NCBI GenBank assembly: GCA_037043015.1
Contig: CM073321.1
Span: 28,075,010-28,139,009, forward strand
Length of the DNA stretch: 64,000 nt
Source of the DNA: Bryum argenteum
Lineage: Eukaryota > Streptophyta > Bryopsida > Bryales > Bryaceae
Direction of reading: 5' to 3'
In this document: piece by piece, positions 46,441-58,734 of the stretch
Position numbering within the stretch: position 1 is the stretch's first letter
Layout of the letters: each line of letters begins with the position of its first letter
Notes under the pieces: generated by a model
Told to the model about the DNA's origin: nothing
The model's database searches: none
Seen by the model: the letters and a program-made list of their open reading frames with translations, nothing else
Translations under genes and position numbers: made by a program

Positions 46441-48440
46441 CACCGCTCTACGCTCACTGCTCACCGCTCTACGCTCTACGCTCACGCCTCTACGTTCCCC
46501 GATTCTCCAGCACCCATGTCTACTCCTCAAATCCCCATTGAGCTGAAAACGACGCCGAAAGGTACTCCTATACCTCCTCTGCATGCTGTACAGGAAAGTG
46601 GCAACAAATGAGAGGAGTTTCCTTGCCTACGCCGGAGGGCAAGAGTGCGGGCCCTCCAGTTCAAGGAGGTTGACAATTCTCCCCTACAGAAGAATCCAAA
46701 GAAAGCAGCCTTGCCACACGGAAGGGACAAGAAGCCGGGAAGCCCCACGTCCAGCCAGTCCTGTCCGGGCTTAGTCACCCCAACAGGAGGAGGCCCGAGT
46801 CGGAAATACCTCTCAAACAGAACTTCCTCTGGTCGACATACCTGCCGATGGTCAAAGACAAGACGAGACCAGGAGGAGGGCATGTGGGGAGAGCCTAAGC
46901 CGGCACCTAAGCCGAGGAAAAAGAAGGGACACCCACAGTTTGAGAGTCCACGACCTCAGAGTCGGAGGAAATTGACCAAGCCCAGACTAGACAATGAGCC
47001 AAGAGAGAACCCCCCAAACCAGTCGCGAGGTCGAGTCCACGAGAGCAACAGACTGCATCGTCCAAGGATTAAGCTACCAGAAGGAAGGGAAAGAAGCCAA
47101 TCGAGGATTGCTCGGATTCAGAGAAAGAAGCTGCGGCCCTAGCGTCTTTGGCATATCCTACCCAGAGACAGGACGCCGCCGCTCCATCCTCCGCACCAAG
47201 ACTGTGAGGACATGACGAGTTCATGCCACGGAGGAGGCCGGAGTACAATCCTAACCAGATACTACCTCTGTCCATGATTACTGAAGAGGATCCACTGCAA
47301 TCCATTGCCCTGGCCTTGCATATGTGCGTGCGCGAACACGTTGAGATGTACAAGTCCATGCGAGGGGTAGCGGTGGCACTCCGGACCAACCACATCGACC
47401 GACACCTGGATATGATCCGAGCGCTAGCCCGAGAAGCCGAGACACTCCATGCCTCCGTCAACAACAGTTGTCTTATTATCCTGAGGCAAAGGAGAGACAT
47501 CGATCGCCTGGAAGCTAAGCTATCCAAGCAGTAAGGGTACGCTCGAGCACACCTGTTCGGGCTACAGAAGTTCTTGTACGCACCCGGAGAGGCTTAGCTC
47601 AAGACGCAGCTCTTTGATGCACAATTTCACTCCTCCGACTCGGATGTGCCAACCAGCATGGCCGCTTTCATGAAGAAGGCCACAGAGCGGATGGAGGGAG
47701 CACTCCAGGAGATGCGGACGCTCATCGAGGAGATGGCCAAGAATTTTCTAGAAGAGGCACCCCAAGCTGAGGTCCCGGTGCTTCCACCTCCGCAGACCGA
47801 TTACAAAGTACCAGAGGCAGCTCGGGAAGAGGAGGACGAATTATTCGATCCGGTGTTCATGGAGATTATTGCCACAGGAGGACTCTCGAATCCAGAGATG
47901 GCGGGGCCCAAACCGGATCCTTGCAACCCATGGCAGGTTGAGGCCAGGCTAAAGTGGGAGATGTTGGGGATGATATTACTCCCCAAGGAGTTATCTTGAC
48001 TGCACCCGAATCTCCTTTGGAGAGAGGGGCTACCAGTATCCTGGAGGAAAGAGGTCCCGCAGTGTCTCCCTTGCCCAACCTTCCGGATAGGGTTGTGGTC
48101 TACATGGATGAGAACCCTGCTCCCACTCCTGAGGCCACGGTCCAACTAGAGGGCGGCATGGAACTCGTAGTCCAGGACCCCGGACAAGAGCAAGTTGTTC
48201 TCGAACAACAGCAGGGTCGGTGGTTGATTTTGTTGTCTGACTCTCCTGACACGAAGGCATTTACTGTGATGACTCGACACCCCTGACCTCCCATCGTCAT
48301 CCTTGAGGAAGTAGTAGATATTCCTGAGCTTCGGGAGGCACAGCCGAACACCCTAGCTCCAGTCCTCTCCGGGGAGACTGTAATCCTGGAGGAAGAGGCA
48401 TCCCAACCCGTGATCGAAAGACCTGAGCGATGAGGAGGTC
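46441..48440 (+). mobile_element. non-autonomous LTR-element coding remnants, copy 3
   Basis: Three adjoining frames: 46645-47142 (Lys/Arg/Pro-rich, PKPAPKPRKKKGHPQ), 47223-47534 (coiled coil, SIALALHMCVREHVEMYKSM to DIDRLEAKLSKQ) and 47646-48286 (MPTSMAAFMKKATERMEGAL, then EMRTLIEEMAKNF and acidic Pro-rich sequence, with a frame change near 47970). The EMRTLI.EMAK.F stretch ties it to the LTR element at 40736. A nucleic-acid-binding basic N-terminus plus coiled coil fits a gag-like protein. No pol domain. The left edge carries a repeated CGCTCTACGCTCAC motif. Confidence 0.5.
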
Positions 48441-48544
48441 ACTTTTCATCCCGTATCAAAGACGGAGGGTACTAGCGTTCCAAAACCTCCCGTTGTGGGC
48501 ATTAATTCCGGTGATCCGGTTTTAAAGCCACAAGTAGAGCCGTG

Positions 48545-50565
48545 TAGATGGGGTGCAATACTAACCAACCTTCCAAGCAATGTTCTTTTGATTTTTCTTT
48601 ACAATTTCAGCGCATCATTCAAATTCATACCTAGATCTAACTCATGTTGAAATCCTTTCTTCTTAGTTTCCATGCAACCCAATTATCACATAAAGGATAA
48701 CGACTAATTAAACATGCAATTCATAGCTTGGACACAAATTAGGTTTGATTGGAAACTTTTTGGGCAGCCCTTCCGCGAGATTTCCACCACCGTTCCGATT
48801 TCAACACTACAGAATCAACTTCAGCATGACAACAAAGAGCAACACCCTCTTTCAATCACAAATACCATTCCACATGCAAATTACCATTAACTATACTATT
48901 AAACACGATCACACAACAATCAACTACATGTTTTTTGAATTTGACAAACCAGGTAGACAAACCACTGGTTCATACTTCAAATGTCACCTCAATACAACAC
49001 TAGCGTAATGCAAGGAAGGATTCGGAAGTGAGAGGAAAGAGCTACCTTGGTACTAGCATTTTAGTGTCGTTGTTGTCACCGGCGGTCCTCTTCTCCGATC
49101 TGGCTCTCCACCACCGAGGTCGTTGGTTCTTCCGAACAGTTGCTCTTGAAATGTTGGCTAGTCTCACGGCGAGCCTTGATCCTAGAAAGAAACTCGGACA
49201 TGAAGAGAAAATTGGAGGTGACCGAACAAAGTCCCAAACGGCGCCGTCAGACCATTCCACAGACTCCAAGTGAATAGGGCCACACCGACATTGAGTGAGC
49301 AATATCCACACACAGTTGATGCTAATAAGAATCAGGTGTTCAAGGATCTGATCCATCACGTGCTCATAACTCGGTCTCCTGACTCACAATGTGCGTTTGT
49401 CACAGGGCTGTAAAGGTAGAAAGGGGGCTCACGGAGCAACAAGACGGCAGCGTAGTACACAACGGGGGTTGTAATGAAAACAAAGTGAGCAAGTTTGGAC
49501 TGTTGCTCGAAATCAAACATGAAGCGAGAAAAGAAGAGCCACAGGAAGAAATCAAGGAGAAGAAGATCAAGTTCTTTGATCACCTTGAGCACAAGCTTCG
49601 ACTCCTCACCTAATACGAGTACACAAGTAGGTATACGGACGAGGAAAAGTGCAGAGCATGCACAAAATTTTCCGTGTGAGATAGGTGTTCGCATGCACCG
49701 AGAGCAGATGCTATTACGGCGCCGTGCACTCTGCTTGTGGGTAGCAAGCAACTACGATCTGACACCCGAGCCACCCCAAACACGCACCAAAGCTCTCCTT
49801 GATCAAGCGTCAGTGGTATACGTCATGCAATGTGTGTAAGACCAACCTTGAATGCGGTCTGTACTACAACTGTGCTGAAGCAGTTTGGAACTGTGCTGCA
49901 ATCCTTGATAAGAGTGACAAAATTAGCGACGATCGCAGGTAGCTGCTATTGTCCCGATGCAAACCGCGTCTCCCATCGCCGTCTCTTCGTTTGTCTCGCT
50001 TGTCGTCACTGCTCCGATGGCGCTGCTGTCTCCACGTTGCTGCTCGTATCGTCGTTGAGGTCTTCACCGATGCCCTTCAATCTGGTGTTGGCCTCCGCCG
50101 TCGCTCCCTCGATCCAAATCTCATATCCCAAAAAACCTAACTATCCCTGATCCAAGTCGACTTGGTTGGAGCAAATGCTTCACCCGCTCTAACGAATGAA
50201 TCTGCGTTCATCCAACTAATTCATCCACAGGGTCTAACTTAATTCTTTGATTATTTAGATAGAAGGAAACTAAGCAATCACAATGTAAATGCGCTAAACT
50301 ATGAATATCAGTGGAAGCATAAAAAAATATCCATAGCATGCCATAAGTATATTGATACCAATCGAGAATACCAAATTAGAATAAAGTATATCAAAGTCGA
50401 GGCATTTAGGCAAACTCCACCCAAAATCATGGATTTTTTGGGAATCAAAATATTTGGCCTAAAAATTTCCCAATTAGGAAATTAGAATAAGAATAAACTA
50501 AACTAAATCTTATGGAAAGCAACTTCCGCAAGCGTGAACCGTTTTGGCAGTTCACACGTGGCGGT
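48545..50565. other. anonymous 2-kb insertion in copy 3
   Basis: Compared with the 40736 element, where the coding part is followed at once by the 3' part, copy 3 has about 2 kb of unrelated sequence here. It contains no convincing gene; 49040-49280 and 49940-50140 are less AT-rich and hold short frames without recognisable content. Ends and target duplication not resolved. Confidence 0.35.
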
Positions 50566-51713
50566 TCGAGACCTTCAAAAAGGAAGAGGGACGATTAGAC
50601 CCGCGTAACTTTCAGTAGGTAATTCTGGCCAAGCGTAGTACAAACTTAGATAAGGATGATAGACTATAATGCGAGTAAGAGAATGGCTGCGCATTCCTGA
50701 CAGGGATAGATCTTTAAGAAACCCAGGATTCGCGGGTTTGTCCTCTTCCAAGTATGTCCAACGAGGATCTACTACTTTGCAGGGGGAGTTCGCCTTTCTT
50801 TGGCTCTTTTTGTGCATCCATCTTCTCTAATTCAATTTGGAAGTATGTTTCTCCCTCACTCCCTTGTTGTGCTCGTCTCCTTGTTTCATGTCTTGCATGC
50901 TGGGTCGGGATAGGGCAGATAGTGCAAAAGTCCCTTGCTGTCCGGACAAGCATAGTATCGGTTTCGTGGTGAAGGGGAGAGGAGAGAGGAGAAGAGAAGC
51001 CGAGTGAGTGGAGTGTGGCTGGTGAATGGCACCTTGCGCCTGAGAGGGAGTCTTGTCCGCCCTCAGTAGCTTTCCGGGATAACAGCAACCAAGAAGGGAT
51101 TTCCGTCGCCTAACCAACTCCCCGGACCAGCCCGGTTGATTTCCCCCGGACTGCTGACAACCAGGGTAGGAGGCCGCTTGGTAAGCACTAGGGGTGAACC
51201 CCGGACTAACTGCACCACCTCCACGTCCGGTAACCCTGTACCTGTTGTCTTGGACAGTGAGTTGTTGTAAGCTGGGTAGTAGGAGAACCGGACACCCCTT
51301 AGTGACATGTTCACGGACGTGACGGCCCGGACGTAGAAGGTAGTGTAAGGAAAGTATCTAGACAGAAGAGAGAAGAGTAATGAAGGGCCTCATGACATTT
51401 CCGGTCACAATAATCAACCGGAAGGGGTGGTCTAATCCCCCACCTAATCAAATCCGGGAAAACCCCTCACGTGTATACAGAGGTTAGTTTAAACCAAACC
51501 CATCCCGTGCCCGGGTATAAAGAACCCAGACAGGAATAGGAGCAGATAATAGGACCGGATAGACCAGGAGAGGGTAAATGTGGGTTCACTAACCGATTGG
51601 TATTGTTGTCCTTGTACTTCACAGGATCTCCATGGAATGAGTATCTAGGAATACACATTTTACCGTAAGAAAAGGGTATCCGGGTAAAAACTAGGAAAAC
51701 GCGTTACGACAAG
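50566..51713 (+). mobile_element. 3' portion of LTR element, copy 3
   Basis: Aligns by eye with 42310-43331: GTTTGTCCTCT..., GTGACATG, TTTCCGGTCAC, 'AATCCGGGAAAA.CCCTC' and the terminal GCGTTACGACA at 51713. Diverged from the 40736 copy. Confidence 0.65.
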
Positions 51714-53280
51714 GGGTACCTCCAAAGAACCTGAAGATGGAGGCTAGAAGAGAAGAGGAGATGGTAACCTCAACACTCCTGATGTGGGAGTTCAAGGAAG
51801 AAGGAGAAATTGTAAAGACTCAATTGAAGCAAGACTGGAGATCCTTCTACCACGGTGTGATACAGACGACAAACCTCTTCTACGTTGCAAGGTGAAGTTT
51901 GAAGGCTAAGCGCGACCCCAGGTAAGGCCAAAGATCCAGACCAAAAGAGAGGAACTACCCCGAGCAGTATGAGGATAGACAATGGGGCAGATCGGGGCTA
52001 CTCTTCAATCAGAGAAGGACCATCCCGAATACGCCCTACCTGCATGCCCAAGGTGAAGGCTAAGAAGGACACCTCTACACCAACATCTACTTAAGGCCGC
52101 AACTCCGTTTAGATTCGCAGGATAGGAAGTTTAGTATATTTAGATTTTAGGGTTCTAGTAAACAGAGCTGCTAGCAATAGAGCGGTTAGGTTCGGCCGCT
52201 CACCAACCTCAATAGAATCAAGCATTCCCGGATCCCAAGAAATCCGGGTGGGCGGAAATACGGCTACTTATCAAAGAAACCACGAATTCCTTTGGGTCCT
52301 CTTGTACTTTCAATTTACACTTGATAGACGGTAGCGCTCACATTTCACTACCTCTCTTACATTTTATTGTTTTTCTCTTTGTTTGTGTTTTTGCAATTCC
52401 TAGAATAGTTGTTTGTTGTAGTGCTAGGGTGTGAGCCAACAAATGTGCAACATTCATTTGTTTGGCTCAATGTTAATGTTTTGTCAAGTGTTAGTTGAAT
52501 ATTGTGATATAAGTATGAGGAGTTAAGGGTTTTGAATGAAAACCCTTAAATCTTATTTGGAAGGTTAGAAAGTATTAACTTTTTGAGAAGAATTTTTAGA
52601 GGAAGTGGAGTCAATTTGAAGATTGGAGTAGGGTAAGAAGAAAAGGGGTAGTTGGTAGAGTAGGACCAACATACAAACGTACTTACCTACTCACCTACTT
52701 TTTATGCTTTTTGGATAACATAAAAACAAAAATGTCAACGAAGCAAAAATAACAAACCAAAAAGAACAAAAAAAGAAAAAAAAAACCAACAAGACAATAA
52801 ACACGCACGGATAAAAATAATGAGCATGACAACATATTAGAAATTGGTAGAGAGGCGATAATGTATTAGCTTCCTTCTCCAGTCAACGATGACCTTATTG
52901 GTTTAGAGAACGTTAACTAATGGGTAGTGGGATATGAGCATTATCAAAGTTGAATTAGTCCTTGGGTGTTGACAATCAAATAATGTATTTTTTTTCTTGT
53001 TTGTATCTTATTTCAATATATAACTACACACAACTTTTTGGTAATTAATACATGGTATTTTCGCTGACACGTTTTATCTAATACTACACGTACTATTGTA
53101 AAGTGTTGTGGAGCCTAAATTTTTACATACAGTGATACAATACATATAGTGTTAGAATAGGCATTTACTGAACTAATCTTCTTTTCAAAAAAATAAACTA
53201 GAAAAAATAGTTAGAAATTAGTGAAAACTATTATGGAATTTAGTGTAGTGTAGAGACGGGCAGACATGAAAAGGGAAAGA
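51714..53280. other. element-derived then AT-rich spacer, no gene seen
   Basis: 51714-52330 is moderately GC-rich and may be internal LTR-element sequence (GCATTCCCGGATCCC-type stretches). From 52340 the sequence is AT-rich without recognisable frames. Confidence 0.4.
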
Positions 53281-53380
53281 AATTGCTGCCCGGGGCAATA
53301 TTCGGCGGAAGCAGTGCAAAAGGCGGCCCGGGCAAGATTAGGGGCAGCCAGGAACGGAGAGTGGGGGGGCTAGGGTTTAG

Positions 53381-53532
53381 CATGGTTGTCATATCAGACA
53401 AATTACTATTGATTTCATGTCCTACAGGACGAGTTACTATTCATCACATGTACTTGAAAGGTTCATTTGATAAATGGTAACTTGTCCTGTAGGACATGAA
53501 ATCAATAGTAATTTGTCCATTATGACAACCAT
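53381..53532. repeat. near-perfect hairpin, MITE or miRNA-precursor candidate
   Basis: Arms 53381-53437 and 53476-53532 are complementary at 53 of 57 positions, with a 38-nt loop. Outer ends CATGGTTGTCATA / TATGACAACCATG; the core CAAATTACTATTGATTTCAT and its complement pair without a gap. Flanks GGGTTTAG and GGGTTTGG might be a target duplication remnant. Confidence 0.8.
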
Positions 53533-53789
53533 GGGGTTTGGCCTCCTTTGTATTCCTCGTCTTCCTCGCTTCTGCGCTCGGCATGCTTGTTTTTGTCTGT
53601 CTGCGAATTAGTTTGTGATTTCTTGAATTCTCGCTATCGCTACCTTCTGGCCTCGAAAGTCGCTAGCTCCTAGCCTTAAAAGTAGCTATCTCTTGGCCTC
53701 GAAGGTCGTGTTCATTCATGTTTATATAGTCTCTATTGTTATCTACTCGCTCTTTTGTACATTCTCGTAGACGCTTCTTGCTCTGCTCC

Positions 53790-54604
53790 CCGACGCTTTT
53801 TGCTTTTCTTAGCTCTGCGCCTCGACCCTCTTAACCTAGTGTCTGCTTTTCGAGATTTTCGCGGCATCAAGTGGGTGGCTAGTTTCGATGACGCTTTTGC
53901 AGATTTGGCAGCGCTCACCGAAGTTTCTGGACTTCACAACCTTGTCTGTAAGTTAATTGCCACTGTTTGTAACTTTTTGTTTGCAATTTCATTCTGTAGT
54001 GTTTGCTTAATTTGTTCATTTCTGTCAGTTTTCGAGACTTTGGGAGTTGAATTTGACTAGCTTTCAGGAATTTTTTTTGAAATTTGAGTGACCACTTTGG
54101 AAAAGATGAGAAGGAACTTTGAGTGTAGATGTCTGATTTAGGAAAAAAAGAGGAAACTAGCTTGCTGGAGCTAGTTCATAAAATTTCTGAACCCTAATTT
54201 TTAAGAGCAGATATAGAATTTGAATGTTGAAACAAAAAGGGTGGATTTTTTTGAGCTGTTTAGGGTTGATTCGGAGCAGTTCACAAATCTGTTCAATTGC
54301 CAATTGGTGAGAGTTGTCAATGAGGTTGTACTCAGTGATTTTAGATGATTAAAATGCGTATGTTCACTTCCAGATCATTGATTTGTGAATCAATTGAATT
54401 GGTCTACTATGTGATTCTTACATACTTGAATCTGCTTTACAGTTGAGAAATTTGTTATGAATCAGTCATTGTAAATTTTCTTGTTCTAATCATTCATTGT
54501 TTACAATCATTTATTATTTGCTTCAGGATTAGGACAAAGCCGAGGGTTGTCCAATTAATTTCGGTATCCACAGTCGAAAAGGAAAGCAGACAAAACAAGA
54601 ATGG
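53790..54604 (+). CDS. possible 5' exons of ParB-HAD gene
   Basis: An exon-like frame to 53947 (DPLNLVSAFRDFRGIKWVAS, DDAFADLAALTEVSGLHNL) ends at a GTAAGT donor; it has no ATG of its own. A second short exon, 54527-54604 (TTCAG acceptor, GTGAGT donor), encodes GCPINFGIHSRKGKQTKQE. Assigned to the downstream gene by strand and splice signals only. Confidence 0.3.
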
Positions 54605-55714
54605 GTGAGTAATCACTACTTTAATCTCGCTAAATGTGACTAAGTTGTGTTGATGTTCAAAAGAAGCAATAAAGATCAGCAGTTCAACTCGACCGGAGTT
54701 GAATTGGAAACACATTTTATTACCTGTGCATACCACTGCCAGTATAGACTACATTCAGATTCAACTCGAGCCGAGCTGAATTCTCCATTCAATTCGTTTT
54801 TGCGAGTCAAAACACGAGTTCATAGACCAGAGAGAATTCAACTCGACCTGAGTTGAATCTCTGACCTAGAATCCTCTTAACGGTCAATGTCAAAATAGAC
54901 TTGAACAATTCAACTCGATTCGAGTTGAATCAAGAAAACACAAGATATGAGGGTGCTGCAATGCTTCCGCTATGCCATTCAGTCTCCTCAGCCCGAACAA
55001 TTTAACTCGACTCGAGTTGAATCAATAAATTACTAGCTATAGATCACTGTACATATTCAACTCGATACGAGTTGAATTAGAGATGCGCATGTGAGCAACT
55101 AGAAAATTATTCAACTCGACTCGAGTTGAATCGATAAATTACTAGCAATGGTATCGTGGTACATATTCAACTCGATTCGAATTGAATATTTGAAGCACAT
55201 GTGAAACTAAAAAATAATCCAACTCGACTCGAGTTGAAATAGAAAGGTTCTGTACATTTTTCAAGCAATCAAAGAAGCACCATAATATTCAACTCGACTC
55301 AAGTTGGATTAATTAAGCATAGGAATCACTAAATGCAGACATGGTATCCATATAGTTGAAACATGACATGATAAACTCAACCAAAGTATAGCACAAATCC
55401 TCTGACTAAATAAGACAGGAACATGAGTCTATACAATCAACTCAATTTGAGTTGAAATGAAGAAGATTTATCTTCAAGTTTAATTCAACTCGACTCGAGT
55501 TGAAAGTATTCAAGCACTGTATGAGGAGATCACAACACTCCTCGAAAGATACATTCAACTCAAATCAAGTTGAATTTAACTTCCGTGGACAATTGCTAAC
55601 GATATTTGTAATGTAGTAGAGACGAATAGAATGCTATTTTAACTCGACTCGAGTTGAATACTAATCCTTGCAATATGTTTAGATAAATACTCATTTGGCC
55701 CTGTGTCTCATAAG
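54605..55714 (+). repeat. intron with 14 copies of a 23-nt palindrome
   Basis: Consensus arms ATTCAACTCGA and TCGAGTTGAAT separated by one base. Copies start near 54683, 54760, 54836, 54908, 55000, 55055, 55109, 55165, 55217, 55288, 55437, 55483, 55553 and 55637. Spacing is mostly 50-80 bp; spacers are unrelated. Three more copies lie in the next introns (57138, 57213, 58649); none lies in the exon-like blocks. Confidence 0.9.
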
Positions 55715-56151
55715 GAGAAACCATTCCGAAGGAAAGGCTCTCAGCATTCTTCAAGCCCTATGTTCCTGATGACGACAGCGAAGTCGCAGACCCAGAAATA
55801 TTTGGCGACATGCGGGTACTCACAGAGCCTTCGGATGTTGAATGGTGGAGTATGCTAGACACACCGCACACAGACAAGCTGGCTGTCGTCACCAAGTACA
55901 GGGGAGCAACCTTCTTGTCAATTTGGAGGAGAACATCATCGATGTCGTCGTCCACAACACGCACTGGATCTGCGTGACGTGCATCGTGGACGACCCCACT
56001 CAAGACACGACTCTGGACCAAGACTACAGGTTCACTTACATGATCGACACTATGAAGATTGATTTCAACATTTGGGCTCATGTCGAGAGTATAAGAAATT
56101 CTCAGTACGATCGTTTGGCAAAGAATGTCGACCAACACATTTGCGAGTTTT
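55715..56151 (+). pseudogene. exon block upstream of ParB-like domain, function unclear
   Basis: Two frames joined by a shift near 55906. First IPKERLSAFFKPYVPDDDSE, then EPSDVEWWSMLDTPHTDKLA and VVTKYRG; second NLLVNLEENIIDVVVHNTHW, then ICVTCIVDD and FTYMIDTMKIDFNIWAHVE. The 'HW ... IDT' pattern is faintly like the His/Asp part of C48 (Ulp1) peptidases, but the catalytic Cys region is not seen and I do not call it. Stop near 56151. Confidence 0.35.
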
Positions 56152-56225
56152 GATTCACAACCGATCTTGGTAACCAGCAGCCGCCAGGTAATCTTGTCCC
56201 TCGTCTCCGATCTCTGTTCACTGCC

Positions 56226-57122
56226 ATGGTGAACTTTAAGGCAAAGCTGCAACGCAAGAAGATGCAAATGCAGCCCCTTCGTCTTACGCAGGAAGTAAGC
56301 ATGCACAGTGGCAGCCACGAGTCGATCCTATATCAGACTCCTGAGGCGACAGGATCAAAAGAGGCGCAAGGCGAATCCGTCCCAAATACAACGGGGGCCG
56401 ACATCAAAGAAGTTCAAATCAGTCACGACGAAGCAGTCGACCCTGGCCGATCCCACGGAGATTGATCAGGCGAGCTTAGTGTCGGCTTTGACAGACGTCC
56501 CAATCGACAGCGTAGAGAAAGTTGTCGATTACAAGGAGTCCATGAATGTCTTCAAGAACTACTAGGCTCTTTGCCAGGACTCTTAGATCTTTGGCTAAGA
56601 TGTCACTTTCGAGATTTCGATCGAGCGTCTCTATACCCCCCCCCGCACACTTGAACATCCAGAACCTCGAGTAGGAAAAAGTCAAGCACATGATGCATTT
56701 CTTGATTGAAATGTGCGATAAGGAGAAGAAGAACACCCTCCGCGTCTTCCCGAAGAATAAGCTTGTAAAACCCCAATCTTGGGAGGAGTTACAGGACGGG
56801 GAGTTCTACATGGTCAATGGACAACACTGTATCGAGGCCTCCAAGCAATTGCAAAACATGCTAGATGTAGATGTGAAGATTAGGGACGCTTTTAAGGCCT
56901 TGGACTGCTTTGTAGTATGGAATGAAGATAAGTCCATCATTCGGCGAATCTCCGCGTTCTACAACAGGGTCAACCACTTCGTGGGCGACAAACATCATCG
57001 GGGCTCGGGAGCTGTGGAAAAGCCTTGTTAGACCGGAGAATCCAAAGGAGGCTACTAAGATTGGCAAGACCGTCACACAGAAGGCCTCGAAGGGCAAGAA
57101 ACCAGCTAAGGACGCGTTCAAC
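56226..57122 (+). pseudogene. second ParB-like domain
   Basis: VSALTDVPIDSVEKVVDYKE and MNVFKNY precede several in-frame stops (TAG, TAG, TAA, TAG between 56563 and 56673). ISIERLYTPP, then VKHMMHFLIEMCDKEKKNTL and DGEFYMVNGQHCIEASKQLQ follow; 'F..V.GQH..EA...L' matches the ParB-fold signature with Cys in place of the usual Arg. CFVVWNEDKSIIRRISAFYN and a frame change near 56990 give ATNIIGARELWKSLVRPENP and a Lys-rich end at a GTATGT donor (57123). This parallels the ParB-like part at 38334 and has been degraded more. No methyltransferase follows here; a phosphatase-like exon does. Confidence 0.5.
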
Positions 57123-57325
57123 GTATGTCCAACTCCATTCAACTCGATTCGAGTTGAATTGTGTCCTACAATTCTAACAATGATATTTCGATTCCATTCC
57201 AGCTGTAACCTATTTCAACTCAACTCGAGTTGAATATCAAACTCAATATCGTACTTGGTTGATACATGAGTTCATGGAAGCTGTCAAGCTTAGATTTGCT
57301 GTCAAGTGTTCCGAATGTATATTAG

Positions 57326-57517
57326 TCCCATGAGGTCTCCCCTATGGAAGACACTAGTCCAATGAGTCCTTTTCATCATGAGCCAAGTAACACGGCGCAA
57401 AATGATCACAATAAAGGTCACATTCCGGATTCAATCTTGCTCAAGGTTCACATTCCTCTTCCATCCTCGACCGCTGTATGAGATTCACAAACAGCTGAAA
57501 CTCAGTCAGAGACGCCG
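57326..57517 (+). CDS. linker exon of ParB-HAD gene
   Basis: Between an ATTAG acceptor and a GTAAGC donor; encodes a disordered SHEVSPMEDTSPMSPFHHEP segment with one in-frame TGA near 57478. Links the ParB-like and HAD-like exons. Confidence 0.4.
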
Positions 57518-57690
57518 GTAAGCTGTTCCTATACCAAAATCTCATTTTCATTCAATCCTTTCTTTATAAGTTCGGTGTGAATGCATTGTTAGGATTTGGG
57601 ATTTCTTAGTGTTATAGCGATGGTCAGTCTCAAAATGTGGCAGTACAGTACTTAACTGTCTACACATTTGTCTGCCCCCCTTCTGAACAG

Positions 57691-58476
57691 GGGATGAGTC
57701 ATTTGCACAGTCCGGTAGTTGCAGCCGTGGAGGATGTCCCTTGTTCTAATCCTTCAAAGGTGCCATGCAAGTGGCTCAATGTCATCCTGGACTTGAACGG
57801 TATTCTCTGTGTCTGCAACGAGAAGAGATTTATGCCAAAGAACCAAGTTAACTACATGGTCGCGAGTGCACATTCTTCTGTTCTACCCGCTCCGATTGGT
57901 CCCAAGGCTGTTTTCGTTCGGCCCTTCTGCCTTGATTTCCTTCTTGAGTTGAGTGAAGTTGCATACGTCTCCGTATGGAGTTCGATGGTTTATACGGCCA
58001 CAAAGTCCATATGTGACTACTTGTTCCGGGGTGTGCCATCCTCGTGCCTTGTTTGGGGGCAGAACTCATGTGAGGTTGTCAAGGTTCGTGGACCGCAGAA
58101 TAAGTTGTCCAACTTCAAGGATCTCTTCCTCAAACCACTGGATATGCTTTTCAATGGTCTAAACTCAAAGTTTAATGAGCATAACACGATCATCATCGAC
58201 AATAGCCGTGAGAAGCACGTCGTGAATGAACCAGAGAATGTCGTACTGCCAGTCTCGAGGTCAGAGCATGATTTATCTGACAGATTCTTGGTGGACAAGC
58301 TCCTCCCTTGGAGTCAACGACTACATTGAAGCCGCGGTCAGGGCTTGTTGTCTTTCCGTAGAGAAGACAACATTGGGCATAGAATGCTCTCTGAAGAGCT
58401 CGATACTTCAGAATACGATGAGCTTATTAACGCCGTAGAGGCTTCTAGGAAGCTAGTGCTTGATTTGGCTAGTTAA
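57691..58476 (+). pseudogene. FCP1/NLI-type HAD phosphatase-like domain
   Basis: The exon opens after a GAACAG acceptor. It encodes CKWLNVILDLNGILCVCNEK (HAD motif 1 with DLNG instead of DxDxT), FVRPFCLDFLLELSEVAYVS followed by VWSSMVY (motif 2 region, usually V.tas...Y), CLVWGQNSCEVVKVRGPQNK, LFLKPLDML, NEHNTIIIDNSREKHV (motif 4, IDDSP-like) and a C-terminal helix. This is the FCP1-homology fold, which in functional members dephosphorylates proteins such as the RNA polymerase II CTD. The missing second Asp suggests weak or no catalysis, although a DLNG form occurs in a set of plant proteins. An in-frame TGA at 58327 is followed in the same frame by SEELDTSEYDELINAVEASR to TAA 58476. Confidence 0.65.
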
Positions 58477-58734
58477 CCATGATTGGTCTCACCAGACATG
58501 ATTCAAATTTGCCATGTATATTGTGTAGATTATAATACATGATTTTAATAATATTGTTTCCTCTCGAACTGATTTTGTTTTAGAGCGGGCTTGTGTCCGA
58601 CCTTTTATTTTATCGTAGTATTTGATGGTGCTAGTTCTCTCAGTATTGATTTAACTCAAGTTGAGCTGATTTGGCTATATCATATTGCATATCATCCTAG
58701 TTGATGATTCCTCTAAAATGAATTCGTATCCAGG

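Noticed and set aside
46527-46883. Minus-strand ORFs over the retroelement region (also 47069-47527 and 41211-41849)
   Set aside because: Antisense shadows of GC-rich coding frames on the plus strand.
54683-55660. CRISPR-like array
   Set aside because: Repeats are palindromic and regularly spaced, but they vary, spacers differ in length, they sit in an intron of a eukaryotic gene and no cas genes are present.
55842-56153. Ulp1 (C48) peptidase domain
   Set aside because: Only a weak HW...IDT pattern; no catalytic Cys or surrounding motifs, so not called.
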